This document shows positions 48,079-57,097 of a DNA stretch of 64,000 nucleotides, one piece after another; position 1 is the first letter of the stretch, and every line of letters begins with the position of its first letter. The notes beneath the pieces were generated by a model. It made no database searches. It had not been told where the DNA came from and saw only the letters and a program-made list of their open reading frames with translations. The stretch comes from Butyrivibrio sp. INlla14. Its GTDB lineage: Bacteria > Bacillota > Clostridia > Lachnospirales > Lachnospiraceae. Location of the stretch: positions 124,001 to 188,000 of the forward strand of contig NZ_FMVS01000004.1 in assembly GCF_900102515.1 (NCBI RefSeq), given 5' to 3'. The position numbers were made by a program, and so were the translations under genes.

Positions 48079-49245
48079 ATGGCAGATAAAAAAAGAGAGC
48101 AGCTTATAGTCAGTAAGAGCTATAAGAAATCGAACGAGCTCATAAATGCTATGGGTAAGGGCACTGCGCTTAGCCAGAAGCTGTTCGCTATAGGAATGCA
48201 GAATATTACTGTAGACAACACAAATAATGTTGTAGCTACTATTTATGGATCAGAGCTTCGTAAGATGTTTAAATCCACGTCTGGATCTTTATATGAGCAT
48301 ATAGAGGCTTTATGTGACAGACAGATTAAGGGCGCAACTATTTTTGACTGGAATCTTCTTATGAAGGACAAGGAAAATGGGAAGATTGAAGCGCACCAGG
48401 TAGTAACAGACGCTTCTTTCAAGGATGGAACACTTACACTCAGATATAACAACTCATTAACAGATAAAATTGTCAATCTGCAGAAAAATTATACTGTGCT
48501 GAGTCTTGCAGATACGCTTAGTCTAAAGAGTGTATATTCTCTGCGGTTATATGAGATGCTCAAATCAGCATATGATTACAAGAAGGCTATTTCTAAGGAA
48601 GATGGAGAAATGGCTTTTGAATATGACCTGACTGAGCTTAAGCTGGAGCTTGGAATTATAAATTCAGGTGGTAGCAAGGAAATCAAGAACGAGCTTGAGA
48701 AGGATCTTCCTGATTATGATAAGATAGATGAACTTGCTGAGAAAACTGGCCAGAATAAGTACAAGGAATTTAAGATCTTCAATAGAAATGTACTTAGCAA
48801 GGCCAAGGATGAGCTTAACAAGAAAACTAGCCTTGAAGTTGATTACGAACCAATTAAGCGTGGACGTAAGACCGCTGGAATAAGGTTCTTTGTAAACCAG
48901 AAGGAAGGAGTAAAGAGCAAGGAGAAACTTCCGGTTATCAACAAGGATGAAGTTTTGGATGAGCTTATTGATCTTTTACATGATGATTTCAAGATTAAAG
49001 AGATCAGGGAGATTGCTGAGACAGCAGAATATGATCTTGAAAAGATTACTAAGGCTTATAACTACATGCTGTCTTATGAGAAACAGATTGATATTCCTAT
49101 AGCTTTTTTGAAGGAATGTATCAAGAATGAATATTATGCTCAAAAGAGCAAACCAATGTATTTTAAGAAGAATACATTTAATAGCTATGAGCAAAATCAG
49201 ATTGATAATTTTGAGGAGTTAGAGAAAAAGCTACTGGATAACTAA
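48079..49245 (+). CDS. Rep_3-family replication initiator (RepB-like)
   Basis: This 388-residue protein has two winged-helix domains typical of Rep_3 initiators: VSKSYKKSNELINAMGKGT, LAIGMQNITV-type helices, LSLADTLSLKSVYSLRLYEML (conserved SxYSxRLYEL motif, about residues 147-167), and RFFVNQKE after a basic linker KRGRKTAGI. It binds the upstream iterons as monomers, opens the AT-rich DNA and recruits the host helicase. The C-terminal about 100 residues are extra compared with many family members. GGGGG lies 6 bases before the ATG. The iteron at 48042 overlaps its promoter region. Confidence 0.92.
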   Translation: MADKKREQLIVSKSYKKSNELINAMGKGTALSQKLFAIGMQNITVDNTNNVVATIYGSELRKMFKSTSGSLYEHIEALCDRQIKGATIFDWNLLMKDKENGKIEAHQVVTDASFKDGTLTLRYNNSLTDKIVNLQKNYTVLSLADTLSLKSVYSLRLYEMLKSAYDYKKAISKEDGEMAFEYDLTELKLELGIINSGGSKEIKNELEKDLPDYDKIDELAEKTGQNKYKEFKIFNRNVLSKAKDELNKKTSLEVDYEPIKRGRKTAGIRFFVNQKEGVKSKEKLPVINKDEVLDELIDLLHDDFKIKEIREIAETAEYDLEKITKAYNYMLSYEKQIDIPIAFLKECIKNEYYAQKSKPMYFKKNTFNSYEQNQIDNFEELEKKLLDN

Positions 49246-49288
49246 TAAATTAGCGATATATGTTATATAACATATATCGCTAATTTAT
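49245..49288. repeat. Perfect 44-bp palindrome after rep
   Basis: Each 22-base half (ATAAATTAGCGATATATGTT and AT) is the exact reverse complement of the other. The centre is the TATATGTTATATAACATATA element found in the origin region. It begins at the rep stop codon. No T run follows, so it is more likely a protein-binding site or cruciform than a simple terminator. Confidence 0.8.
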
Positions 49289-49327
49289 GATATAGGGTAT
49301 TTTTAAACTGGAAAAAGGGGATATGTT

Positions 49328-50632
49328 ATGGAAAAAATAGTTTCTAAACTGCTTATGTATGGGGATATGCCAGAAGACACAATATTAATGCAACTTAGTA
49401 AAGTGTGTAAGGAACTGCATTCAGGCAGCTATAGCAAAGAAGATCTTACTTCAAGGGTTTACAAGCAAATAAAAAGGCTTCTGATACTTGGAACTTCTTG
49501 TGCATTTGATAAGAATCTTTGGCACAATTATCTTACATATTTACTAATCATGGATGAGAATCCATTTAGCCTTACATGTGAAAAAGTGGGAAGCAAGGAT
49601 GGAAGTGTAAATCACTTTGCTAAAAGTGATTTTAAAGCCTTTAAAGAGCTGTTTGACTATGATTTTAGCGAGATTGAGGCAGCTCTTGATGTGGACTGCT
49701 TTTCGTGCATAACAAATTACAAGGCTATTGATAAGCCAGAACTTATGTACAATGGGAACGTGAGCGAAAAAGTAAGAAGTTTAAGCGAAGAGTTGGAAAA
49801 GACTCAAAACGAGGAAGCTTTTTTTGACTGTATTACCAGATTTTACAAAGAAATAGGAGTTGGCGCTTTTGGACTAAATAAGGCATTCAGGATTCATGAA
49901 ATCCAAGGTGGACGAGTAGAATTTAATCCAATAAATAACATGGATACAGTAGTTTTAGATGATCTTATAGGCTATGAGCTTCAGAAAAAGAAGCTAATTG
50001 CTAACACAAAGGCTTTTGTAGAAGGTAAAAAAGCCAACAATGTTCTTTTGTTTGGAGACAGTGGAACTGGTAAATCCACCAGCATCAAGGCCATAGTAAA
50101 TGAGTTTTATAAAGACGGCCTTAGAATGATAGAGATTTACAAATATCAGTTCAGGCTTTTGTCACAGCTAATTTCACAGATAAAGAACAGAAATTATAAA
50201 TTTATAATTTATATGGATGATCTGTCTTTTGAAGAAGATGAATCAGATTATAAGTTCCTAAAGGCAGTAATAGAGGGTGGCGTAGAGACAAAGCCTGATA
50301 ACATACTAATTTATGCTACTTCGAATAGAAGACATTTGATAAAAGAGACGTGGAAAGATAGACGAGATGTAGAGCAGGACGGAGATATCCACAGATCTGA
50401 TACAATGGAAGAAAAACTCTCTTTGGCGAATCGTTTCGGCGTAACTATAGGCTATTACAAGCCATCAAGACAGGAATATTACAATATCGTAACGGAGCTT
50501 GCAAACAAAGAAAACCTCAATATTAGTAGCGAAGAGCTTCTCAAAGAGGCTGACATGTGGGAATTAAATCATGGAGGAATTTCAGGTAGATGTGCAAGAC
50601 AGTTTATCAATCACATGATTGGGGAACAGTAA
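49328..50632 (+). CDS. DUF815-family AAA ATPase
   Basis: This 434-residue protein has an N-terminal helical region (about 1-210) and an AAA domain: DDLIGYELQKKKLIANTKAF, Walker A LLFGDSGTGKSTSIKAI (about residues 239-255), Walker B KFIIYMDDLSFEE, sensor 1 ILIYATSNRRHL, and arginine-rich KETWKDRRDVEQ. DUF815 ATPases are conserved in clostridia with no assigned role. Its location 82 bases after the initiator gene, across the 44-bp palindrome, hints at a role in replication, but such genes also occur away from origins. Confidence 0.84.
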   Translation: MEKIVSKLLMYGDMPEDTILMQLSKVCKELHSGSYSKEDLTSRVYKQIKRLLILGTSCAFDKNLWHNYLTYLLIMDENPFSLTCEKVGSKDGSVNHFAKSDFKAFKELFDYDFSEIEAALDVDCFSCITNYKAIDKPELMYNGNVSEKVRSLSEELEKTQNEEAFFDCITRFYKEIGVGAFGLNKAFRIHEIQGGRVEFNPINNMDTVVLDDLIGYELQKKKLIANTKAFVEGKKANNVLLFGDSGTGKSTSIKAIVNEFYKDGLRMIEIYKYQFRLLSQLISQIKNRNYKFIIYMDDLSFEEDESDYKFLKAVIEGGVETKPDNILIYATSNRRHLIKETWKDRRDVEQDGDIHRSDTMEEKLSLANRFGVTIGYYKPSRQEYYNIVTELANKENLNISSEELLKEADMWELNHGGISGRCARQFINHMIGEQ

Positions 50633-50638
50633 AAGAAA

Positions 50639-50854
50639 TTAAGGATTCCATTTTAGGTTTGGGCAATCGTTGGCACAACCCTGAAGAGAATTGTTTCTAA
50701 CTTCGCAGGAGGCATTTCTGCACTCTCTGCAGCGGAAAGTATAGTGATACGAATAGCGAAGCTTGCATGCCTTGCAACAAAAAGGCATGCTGCTATTTCT
50801 TGCTATAAATGTACGCCCGCATCCGATACAGGTTTTTTCAATATTATGTGCCAT
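50639..50854 (-). CDS. Small zinc-finger-like protein
   Basis: This 71-residue protein has four to five Cys pairs: CIGCG, FCCKACK, CRECR, SCEVR and CANDC, so it should hold one or two zinc ions. The first half resembles small treble-clef/zinc-ribbon domains. AGGAG sits 5-6 bases before ATG 50854, favouring it over a start at 50881. It converges on the DUF815 gene with a 6-base gap. Unknown function. Confidence 0.62.
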   Translation of the reverse strand: MAHNIEKTCIGCGRTFIARNSSMPFCCKACKLRYSYHYTFRCRECRNASCEVRNNSLQGCANDCPNLKWNP

Positions 50855-51015
50855 AAGCACTCCTTCTGGTAAAGAAAACACTTCGACAATAATATTATTG
50901 GGCGAAATATATTCATAATCAATTAAAATAGCATAAAATCAAAATAAAATAATAGGATGTTAGTTAGAAATGAGATAAAATACAATTAAATTTTACAAAG
51001 CAGGTTGGTTTATAA

Positions 51016-51357
51016 ATGCATGAAATGAGTTATATCGCCAAAATGGTCAACATGGCAGAAGATGTGGCGAGAGAGAATAAGGCACGTTCAGTCAAAAAAA
51101 TAGTTGTAGAAATAGGAAAAACAAGCGGGGTAATGCCCTATTACATGCACAAGTATTATCCAGACGCAGTAAAAGGAACACTTTTGGAAAATGCAGAACT
51201 CGAATGCCTGGAAGTACCGGTAAAGGCGTTATGCGAGGAATGTGGCAATGAGTATCTGCCAAATAGAGAGAACCAATATTTGTGCCCTGTTTGTGGAGGA
51301 AGAAAAGCACATATAATCGAGGGCAAAGGCGTTGTTTTAAGGAATGTCATTGTGTAA
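51016..51357 (+). CDS. hypA: HypA-like nickel metallochaperone
   Basis: This 113-residue protein begins MHE, the nickel-binding start of HypA (His2, Glu3), and has a zinc site of Cys73, Cys76 (CEEC) and Cys90, Cys93 (CPVC). HypA hands nickel to hydrogenase or other nickel enzymes with help of a GTPase. No hydrogenase gene is in view; the next genes are larC and a CobW-like GTPase, so the client may be a nickel-pincer-cofactor enzyme. GCAGG lies about 12 bases before the ATG. Confidence 0.85.
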   Translation: MHEMSYIAKMVNMAEDVARENKARSVKKIVVEIGKTSGVMPYYMHKYYPDAVKGTLLENAELECLEVPVKALCEECGNEYLPNRENQYLCPVCGGRKAHIIEGKGVVLRNVIV

Positions 51358-51397
51358 GACTAATTAGTAGAGAGCTGGAAGATAAAAAGAAAATTAA

Positions 51398-51438
51398 ATA
51401 TGTTATATAACAAATATAAGAACAATATGTTATATATG
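51398..51438. repeat. Two palindromic TATGTTATATAACA elements between hypA and larC
   Basis: ATATGTTATATAACAAATAT lies at 51398-51417 and a partial copy ATATGTTATATATG at 51425-51438. They match the palindromes at the origin. They may be binding sites for the partition protein or an operator of the nickel genes. Confidence 0.5.
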
Positions 51439-51484
51439 CGATATGTGTTTTAGCAAGCTAAAGGCAGTTTATTTGGAGGTAATT

Positions 51485-52786
51485 ATGAAGACCTTATACA
51501 TCGAATGCAAAATGGGAGTTGCTGGAGATATGCTAGGTGCCGCCCTGTTGGATCTGTTAGACGAACAGGAAGAAGTGCTGGCAGAGCTAAATGGAATTGG
51601 TATAAAAGGTGTTGAATTTAAGCTTACTGACACAGAAAAATGTGGGATTAAGAGCAAGCATTTAAGAGTCTTGATCAATGGTCAGGAAGAGATTCCGGAA
51701 TACATTGCCTCCGATGAGGGGCTAGATGACCACGAGCATCATGATCATGAACACAGTCACGAACATGACAATGGCCATCATTATCACGGCCATGAGGATA
51801 ATGGTACATTACATGAATATGATGATATTCATGAACATGATCATATCCACAGAACTCTTTATGACATAGAAGACATAATTGAGGCTATGACAGTATCCAA
51901 AGACATTAAAAGCGATGTCAGAGAAATCTATGAGCTACTTGCAGAAGCAGAGAGTCAGGCCCATGGCGTGCCAGTAGATAAGATTCATTTCCATGAAGTT
52001 GGAAACTTGGATGCAATAGCAGATATTACGGCGTCTTGTTATCTTATACACAAATTGGAACCAGAGAAGATAATAGTTTCTCCTATAAATGTAGGAGGTG
52101 GCATGGTGAAGACTGCACATGGTGTGCTTCCTGTTCCGGCGCCAGCCACAGCCACATTGTTAAAGGGAATTCCAAGCTATGAAAGTGAATATGTAAGGTC
52201 AGAGCTTTGTACTCCTACAGGAGCTGCTTTGATCAAGTACTTTGCAGATGAATTTAAGCCTCAGCCTTTAATGGCAGTTGAAAAAATAGGTTATGGGGCA
52301 GGAAACAAGGATTTCGCGCAGGCAAATGTAATGAGAGCAGTGTTGGGAGAGACTACAGACGAAATAGAAAACGTTATTGAGCTGGCATGTAACATAGATG
52401 ACATGACAGCAGAAGAGATTGGTTTTGCTACGGAGATGCTTTTTGAAGCAGGAGCATTGGAGGTTTATACAATAGCAGCTGATATGAAAAAGAACCGCCC
52501 TGGAACACTTCTTTATTGTGTGTGCAAGCTGGATAAGAGAGACCTGATAGTACAGACTATTTTTAAACATACAACAACGTTAGGAATACGTGAGAATATC
52601 TGTAATAGATATGTTCTTTCAAGAGAAATACAGAAGATAGACACTCCTTATGGAGAAGTAAGGAAAAAAGTATCCTCAGGCTATAATGTATCCAGATTTA
52701 AGCTTGAGTATGATGATATAGCAGGCATTGCCAAGAGGACAGGGAAATCTATCCTGGACCTAAAAAAAGAACTTGAAGAATGCTAA
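51485..52786 (+). CDS. larC: LarC-type nickel insertion protein for the nickel-pincer cofactor
   Basis: This 433-residue protein begins TLYIECKMGVAGDMLGAALL, a LarC hallmark, and has a His/Asp-rich nickel-binding stretch (about residues 81-127). Further LarC motifs are HFHEVGNLDAIADI, SPINVGGGMVKTAHG, CTPTGAALIKYF and CNIDDMTAEEIG. LarC is a CTP-dependent nickel cyclase that inserts nickel into the pyridinium dithiocarboxylate precursor to make the NPN cofactor of lactate racemase and relatives. larA, larB and larE are not in the window. A short ORF leader from 51443 is unlikely: GGAGG lies 6 bases before ATG 51485. Confidence 0.93.
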   Translation: MKTLYIECKMGVAGDMLGAALLDLLDEQEEVLAELNGIGIKGVEFKLTDTEKCGIKSKHLRVLINGQEEIPEYIASDEGLDDHEHHDHEHSHEHDNGHHYHGHEDNGTLHEYDDIHEHDHIHRTLYDIEDIIEAMTVSKDIKSDVREIYELLAEAESQAHGVPVDKIHFHEVGNLDAIADITASCYLIHKLEPEKIIVSPINVGGGMVKTAHGVLPVPAPATATLLKGIPSYESEYVRSELCTPTGAALIKYFADEFKPQPLMAVEKIGYGAGNKDFAQANVMRAVLGETTDEIENVIELACNIDDMTAEEIGFATEMLFEAGALEVYTIAADMKKNRPGTLLYCVCKLDKRDLIVQTIFKHTTTLGIRENICNRYVLSREIQKIDTPYGEVRKKVSSGYNVSRFKLEYDDIAGIAKRTGKSILDLKKELEEC

Positions 52787-52829
52787 AATTTTGCCTCTAA
52801 TTTCGATTTTTTAGCAGGGAGTGGATAAA

Positions 52830-53777
52830 TTGATCAAGTTAGACTTAATAACAGGATTTTTGGGCTCTGGAAAGACGACATTTATAAAAAGATATGCGGA
52901 GTATCTTTTAGCAGAGGGAGAAAAAATCTGTATTATAGAAAATGACTTTGGAGCCATAAACGTAGATATGGTTTTGCTCAAGGAATTAGAAAGTGAAAAA
53001 TGCAGCCTTGAAATGGTAGTTGGTGGCGACGGAAAAGAGGCTCACAAAAGGCGACTAAAGACAAAACTTATATCTATGGGTATGCTTGGGTATGACAGAG
53101 TGATAATTGAGCCTTCAGGGATATATGATGTGGATGAGTTTTTTGACCTTGTATATGAGGAGCCATTGGATAGGTGGTATGAAATTGGCAACTGTATAGC
53201 TATCATAAATCCCAAAATGGATCAGGAATTATCTAGAGAATCAAGATATATCTTAATGTCTGAGATAGCAGTAGCTGGCGTAACTATCATGAGCAGAGCA
53301 GATGAAGCGACAAAGCAGGACAAAGAAAAGATAGTAAAAGAAATAAATTCTGCTATGGCAGAGTTTGGCTGTAAGGAAGTAATCGATGATAAAAAGATAA
53401 TAAAAAAGGCAATATTTGATCTGGATAAGCAGGACTTATGCCGGATAAGGAATGCAGGATATCATAGAACAAGCCACATGAAAATACCCGTTGATCAGGA
53501 AACACAGTACCAGACTGTTTTTTATTTTAATTATGCCAAGGACAAAAAAGAATTATCAGAGCTTATTTCAACGATATTTCAGGATTCTGAATGCGGAAAT
53601 GTGCACAGAATAAAGGGAATGGTCCAAGATACGGACGGAACGACCTATGAAATAAATAGCACATGTGATGAAATAAAAACTAAAATGGTTATTACTGAGA
53701 AACCTGTACTTATCGTTATTGGAGAGAACCTAAATAAGAATAAGCTCGCCAGTTACCTTGGTGAGCCAACATTATAA
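52830..53777 (+). CDS. CobW/P47K-family GTPase, divergent
   Basis: This 315-residue protein has the P-loop TGFLGSGKTTFIKRYA (about residues 8-23), Walker B VIIEPSGIYDVDEFFD and an altered base-recognition site SRAD. CobW-family metallochaperone GTPases move Zn, Co or Ni, usually with a CxCC metal motif; here the matching stretch reads MVVGGDGKEAHKRR with no Cys, so metal handling would differ. The start is TTG 52830 with GGAG 8 bases upstream; GTG 52821 overlaps the ribosome site. It lies 43 bases after larC, so a nickel-related GTPase role is inferred. Confidence 0.8.
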   Translation: MIKLDLITGFLGSGKTTFIKRYAEYLLAEGEKICIIENDFGAINVDMVLLKELESEKCSLEMVVGGDGKEAHKRRLKTKLISMGMLGYDRVIIEPSGIYDVDEFFDLVYEEPLDRWYEIGNCIAIINPKMDQELSRESRYILMSEIAVAGVTIMSRADEATKQDKEKIVKEINSAMAEFGCKEVIDDKKIIKKAIFDLDKQDLCRIRNAGYHRTSHMKIPVDQETQYQTVFYFNYAKDKKELSELISTIFQDSECGNVHRIKGMVQDTDGTTYEINSTCDEIKTKMVITEKPVLIVIGENLNKNKLASYLGEPTL

Positions 53778-53862
53778 ATTGAATTCTGTTTATATTGCGA
53801 CGCTTTTGTGATAAAATATTTTGTGTAAGTTTCTGTTGTCAGCCTAATTGGGGTAAACGATT

Positions 53863-55260
53863 ATGGAATCAATGAGCAATGATGGTAAGATCGGATATTC
53901 ACCTATGGTAGAGTTTGGTCCTAGCGATATTCTTTTTATGCTCAAGGACCTTCCAGATGCATGCTGTATTTTTAAGGTTCTGACGGATCCATTTGGAACG
54001 GTCAAGGACATGTTATTTCTTTTTGCAAATGACAAGTATGGCCAGCTCGTAGGGAAACCTGCAGCTGAGCTGATAGGTTGCACATATCATAGTACTGTAA
54101 CTAATAGAGATGAAGATTGGGTTGGATACAGCTATCAGGCTGCTATATTGCGTCAATCAAGCATTTCAAGGACATATAATTCTAATTTTGATAAATGGTT
54201 CGAATTCTGGGCGGTCCCTGTCTATCAGAAGGGATTCTGCGCTTTTATTATCCACGATGTAACAGCAGTTAAAAAATCAGAGGAAACAACTACGCTTGCC
54301 TCAAATACTAATCAGCTGGTAATAGACTGTGCTACAGCAGTTTCGTCAGCTGAGTTTGGTAAAGGCGTAAAAAAGGTTCTAAAACTTCTAGGACAAGCGA
54401 TAGAAGCAGACAGAGTGTATATTGTTCCTACCAAGGACAGTATTATCAAGGATGTATATGTATGGCTTAATAGTGCAAGAAATTCTAATCTGCCTGATAA
54501 AAAAGCCTTTGAAAGATACGATGTAAAAGCTCTTTGGGAAAAGCAGCTAAACGGCAAAAATATTGTAGTTATCAATGATACAGCTACTTTGATCGAAGAA
54601 AATGAAGAGATGTACAACAATATTATGGCTGGCGCATTGTACAGATATATAGTTGTTACTCTGATGGATAAAAAAGAGAAACTTGGTTATCTTGTGGCAG
54701 ATAATTATTCTAATGAACTTGATGTCAACATTGTTGATGTAATGGAATCTGTGGCTATTTTTATTGCTGCAGAGATGCGAAATAAGGCACTTACCGATGA
54801 CCTTTTATATTTGGGAAGTCATGACAGCTTAACTGGTCTTGGAAACAGACATGCTCTGAACCAGACTCTAATGCTTCTTGTTGACATGTCAACTACTGTT
54901 GGTGTGTGTTATTCAGATATAAATGGACTAAAAAATGTTAATGATGAGCAAGGGCATGAGGCGGGTGATGAGCTTCTAAAAAATACGGCTGATATTTTTG
55001 CATCGGTATTTAAAAAGAAATACTGTTACAGAATAGGTGGCGACGAGTTTATCGTAATCATGCCAGAAGTTGATGAAGACATTTTTGAGACTATGGTACA
55101 CAAGCTAAAGACCAAACTAAAAGCTATTTCTGTATCCATAGGATATATCTGGTCTTCTGATTCTAAAAACATAAAGAATATAGTAAGAGAAGCAGACGAG
55201 GCTATGTACGGAAGTAAAGCGGAATACTATAAGACCCACGAGCGTAGACATAATACGTAA
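53863..55260 (+). CDS. GGDEF diguanylate cyclase with PAS- and GAF-like sensor regions
   Basis: This 465-residue soluble protein has a PAS-like region (about residues 25-135, LKDLPDACCIFKVLTDPFGT), a GAF-like region (about 155-305) and a GGDEF domain with active-site YRIGGDEFIV (about 390-399). The core motif is intact, so c-di-GMP synthesis is expected; an inhibitory RxxD site is not evident. No EAL domain. There is no membrane segment. It is followed 33 bases later by a second gene of similar build. Confidence 0.9.
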   Translation: MESMSNDGKIGYSPMVEFGPSDILFMLKDLPDACCIFKVLTDPFGTVKDMLFLFANDKYGQLVGKPAAELIGCTYHSTVTNRDEDWVGYSYQAAILRQSSISRTYNSNFDKWFEFWAVPVYQKGFCAFIIHDVTAVKKSEETTTLASNTNQLVIDCATAVSSAEFGKGVKKVLKLLGQAIEADRVYIVPTKDSIIKDVYVWLNSARNSNLPDKKAFERYDVKALWEKQLNGKNIVVINDTATLIEENEEMYNNIMAGALYRYIVVTLMDKKEKLGYLVADNYSNELDVNIVDVMESVAIFIAAEMRNKALTDDLLYLGSHDSLTGLGNRHALNQTLMLLVDMSTTVGVCYSDINGLKNVNDEQGHEAGDELLKNTADIFASVFKKKYCYRIGGDEFIVIMPEVDEDIFETMVHKLKTKLKAISVSIGYIWSSDSKNIKNIVREADEAMYGSKAEYYKTHERRHNT

Positions 55261-55293
55261 TGATCCGTTTTATGAGGAAGGCGGAGGCAGCTA

Positions 55294-57096
55294 TTGTTGA
55301 ATGCGCATGAATATGAATTTAATACGATCAAGATAAAAAAAGAGCATGAGAATGCCCTTAAGACATTGCGCTCTTTATATGATCATATTAATTTTCTGGA
55401 TGTAAGTAGTTTAACGATAAAGAGGCTGTACACAAGTGATGGAATGATCCTCGATTCTGAGGAAAAGAGCTTTATAGATTATGTAGAAGATTATTCAAGA
55501 GAATATATACATCCGGATGACATAGCTGAGTACAAGAAGTATGCGGATCCTAAACAGATAGTTAAACGCCTGGAGAAAGAAGGAAAATCTTTTTCTATGG
55601 CCTATTTTAGGACAAGGATAAGCGAAGAACTATATATTTGGAAAGCATATATCGTTATGAAGCCCACTGGAACAGCTGATAATATATATTTGTCATGTGT
55701 AAGGGATGTGGACACAGAAACAGAGCATATCCTGATAAAAAACGATTATGTAAGGCTGTTTAATGATCTGCCACTTGCATATGCTGTAATTCAGATAGAT
55801 GCTAAAAGTCCCGAAGATATTAAAGAAATGAGTGTACTTTACGCCAGTAATAGACTCGCCAAGATGATGGGAGTGGATTCAGGAGAAATAGTCGGAACGG
55901 ATATATCTGGTACTTTTTCTAAGGATCTTTTAGAAGTAAGAAAGGTCATGTATGATGCTGCGTATAAGGGCGTAAATGGTAGATTGATCTTTTATTCAAA
56001 ATCGGCAGAAAAATGGCTCAATATAGTAGCGGACAGGGGTGCCTGTACAGGAAGATGCGCTATTATTCTAGAGGATGTAACAAAAGAGCATCTTACCACA
56101 GAATTTATAGATAGAGAGTGGCATACAGACGATTTGATCATTAGCTGCACCAAGATACTTCATAGTGGTCTTCCTCATGAAGAGGCTATCAATCAGCTGA
56201 TCAAGCAGGTTGGAGAGGCTATTAGGGCAGATAAGATTTATATTATTGAGAATGTTTATGACGGCGTTTACAGGGAATCTTTCGAATGGTGCAACGATGG
56301 GATACCATCGTTTAAAGATAAACTTCAACACATAGAGGGCCAAGATTTCTGGAACTGGGAAGCAGAGTTTCCTGGCGCATTCAGCCTGGTCATTGACAAT
56401 GTTGAAAGTATAAAGGATTCCCATCCAAGATTATATTCCAACCTTGTTAAGTACAGTACACGATCAATTGTGGAAATACCTATTCGTGATGACGGAAAGC
56501 TTATAGGCTATTTTGGGTGCAGTAATTTCGTTAAGATTAAGAATATCGATATAAAAGAGCTGATGGAAACAGTTTCGTATTTTCTTTCTTCTGAATTTAG
56601 CAGGCGTAGACTGATTGAGGAGCTTGAAAATAAAAGCGTATACGATGCGTTGTGTGGTATAAAGAACCGAAGCGCAATGGAAATGTCCATCAAGATGTAC
56701 AAGAAGAGAAGTTTTACAGTAGGCGTTTTATATGCTGATGCAAACGGACTTAAGGTTTTAAATGATACAAAAGGCCATGAAGCAGGAGACGAGCTGCTAA
56801 AAGAAATATGCATTATCATGAAACGCAGATTTAACAGAGACTATGTATACCGTGCAGGCGGCGATGAATTTGTAGTCATAGTACCAAAAATGGAAAAAAA
56901 GGATTTTTGTGATGCCTGCGATGCCCTGATACAGGATTTTGAACAGGCTCCTGGAATATCTATAGCAGTGGGCTATGAATGGGGAGCCAATTCTTCTGAT
57001 GTAGATACTATCATGAAAGCTGCCGACACAAAAATGTATGAAGATAAGGCAAATTACTACAGAAAGAACAATAGAAGAAGGTCGGCAGATATCTGA
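55294..57096 (+). CDS. GGDEF diguanylate cyclase with PAS/GAF sensors
   Basis: This 600-residue cytoplasmic protein starts at TTG 55294 (GGAGG 6 bases upstream). It has two PAS-like regions (about 15-140 and 150-265; motif NDLPLAYAVIQID), a GAF-like region (about 285-435) and a GGDEF domain with YRAGGDEFVV (about 520-529). The GAF and GGDEF parts resemble the upstream gene closely in plan (DALCGIKNRSAM versus DSLTGLGNRHAL), so the two may have arisen by duplication. It should make c-di-GMP in response to unknown cytosolic signals. Confidence 0.9.
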   Translation: MLNAHEYEFNTIKIKKEHENALKTLRSLYDHINFLDVSSLTIKRLYTSDGMILDSEEKSFIDYVEDYSREYIHPDDIAEYKKYADPKQIVKRLEKEGKSFSMAYFRTRISEELYIWKAYIVMKPTGTADNIYLSCVRDVDTETEHILIKNDYVRLFNDLPLAYAVIQIDAKSPEDIKEMSVLYASNRLAKMMGVDSGEIVGTDISGTFSKDLLEVRKVMYDAAYKGVNGRLIFYSKSAEKWLNIVADRGACTGRCAIILEDVTKEHLTTEFIDREWHTDDLIISCTKILHSGLPHEEAINQLIKQVGEAIRADKIYIIENVYDGVYRESFEWCNDGIPSFKDKLQHIEGQDFWNWEAEFPGAFSLVIDNVESIKDSHPRLYSNLVKYSTRSIVEIPIRDDGKLIGYFGCSNFVKIKNIDIKELMETVSYFLSSEFSRRRLIEELENKSVYDALCGIKNRSAMEMSIKMYKKRSFTVGVLYADANGLKVLNDTKGHEAGDELLKEICIIMKRRFNRDYVYRAGGDEFVVIVPKMEKKDFCDACDALIQDFEQAPGISIAVGYEWGANSSDVDTIMKAADTKMYEDKANYYRKNNRRRSADI

Positions 57097-57097
57097 T

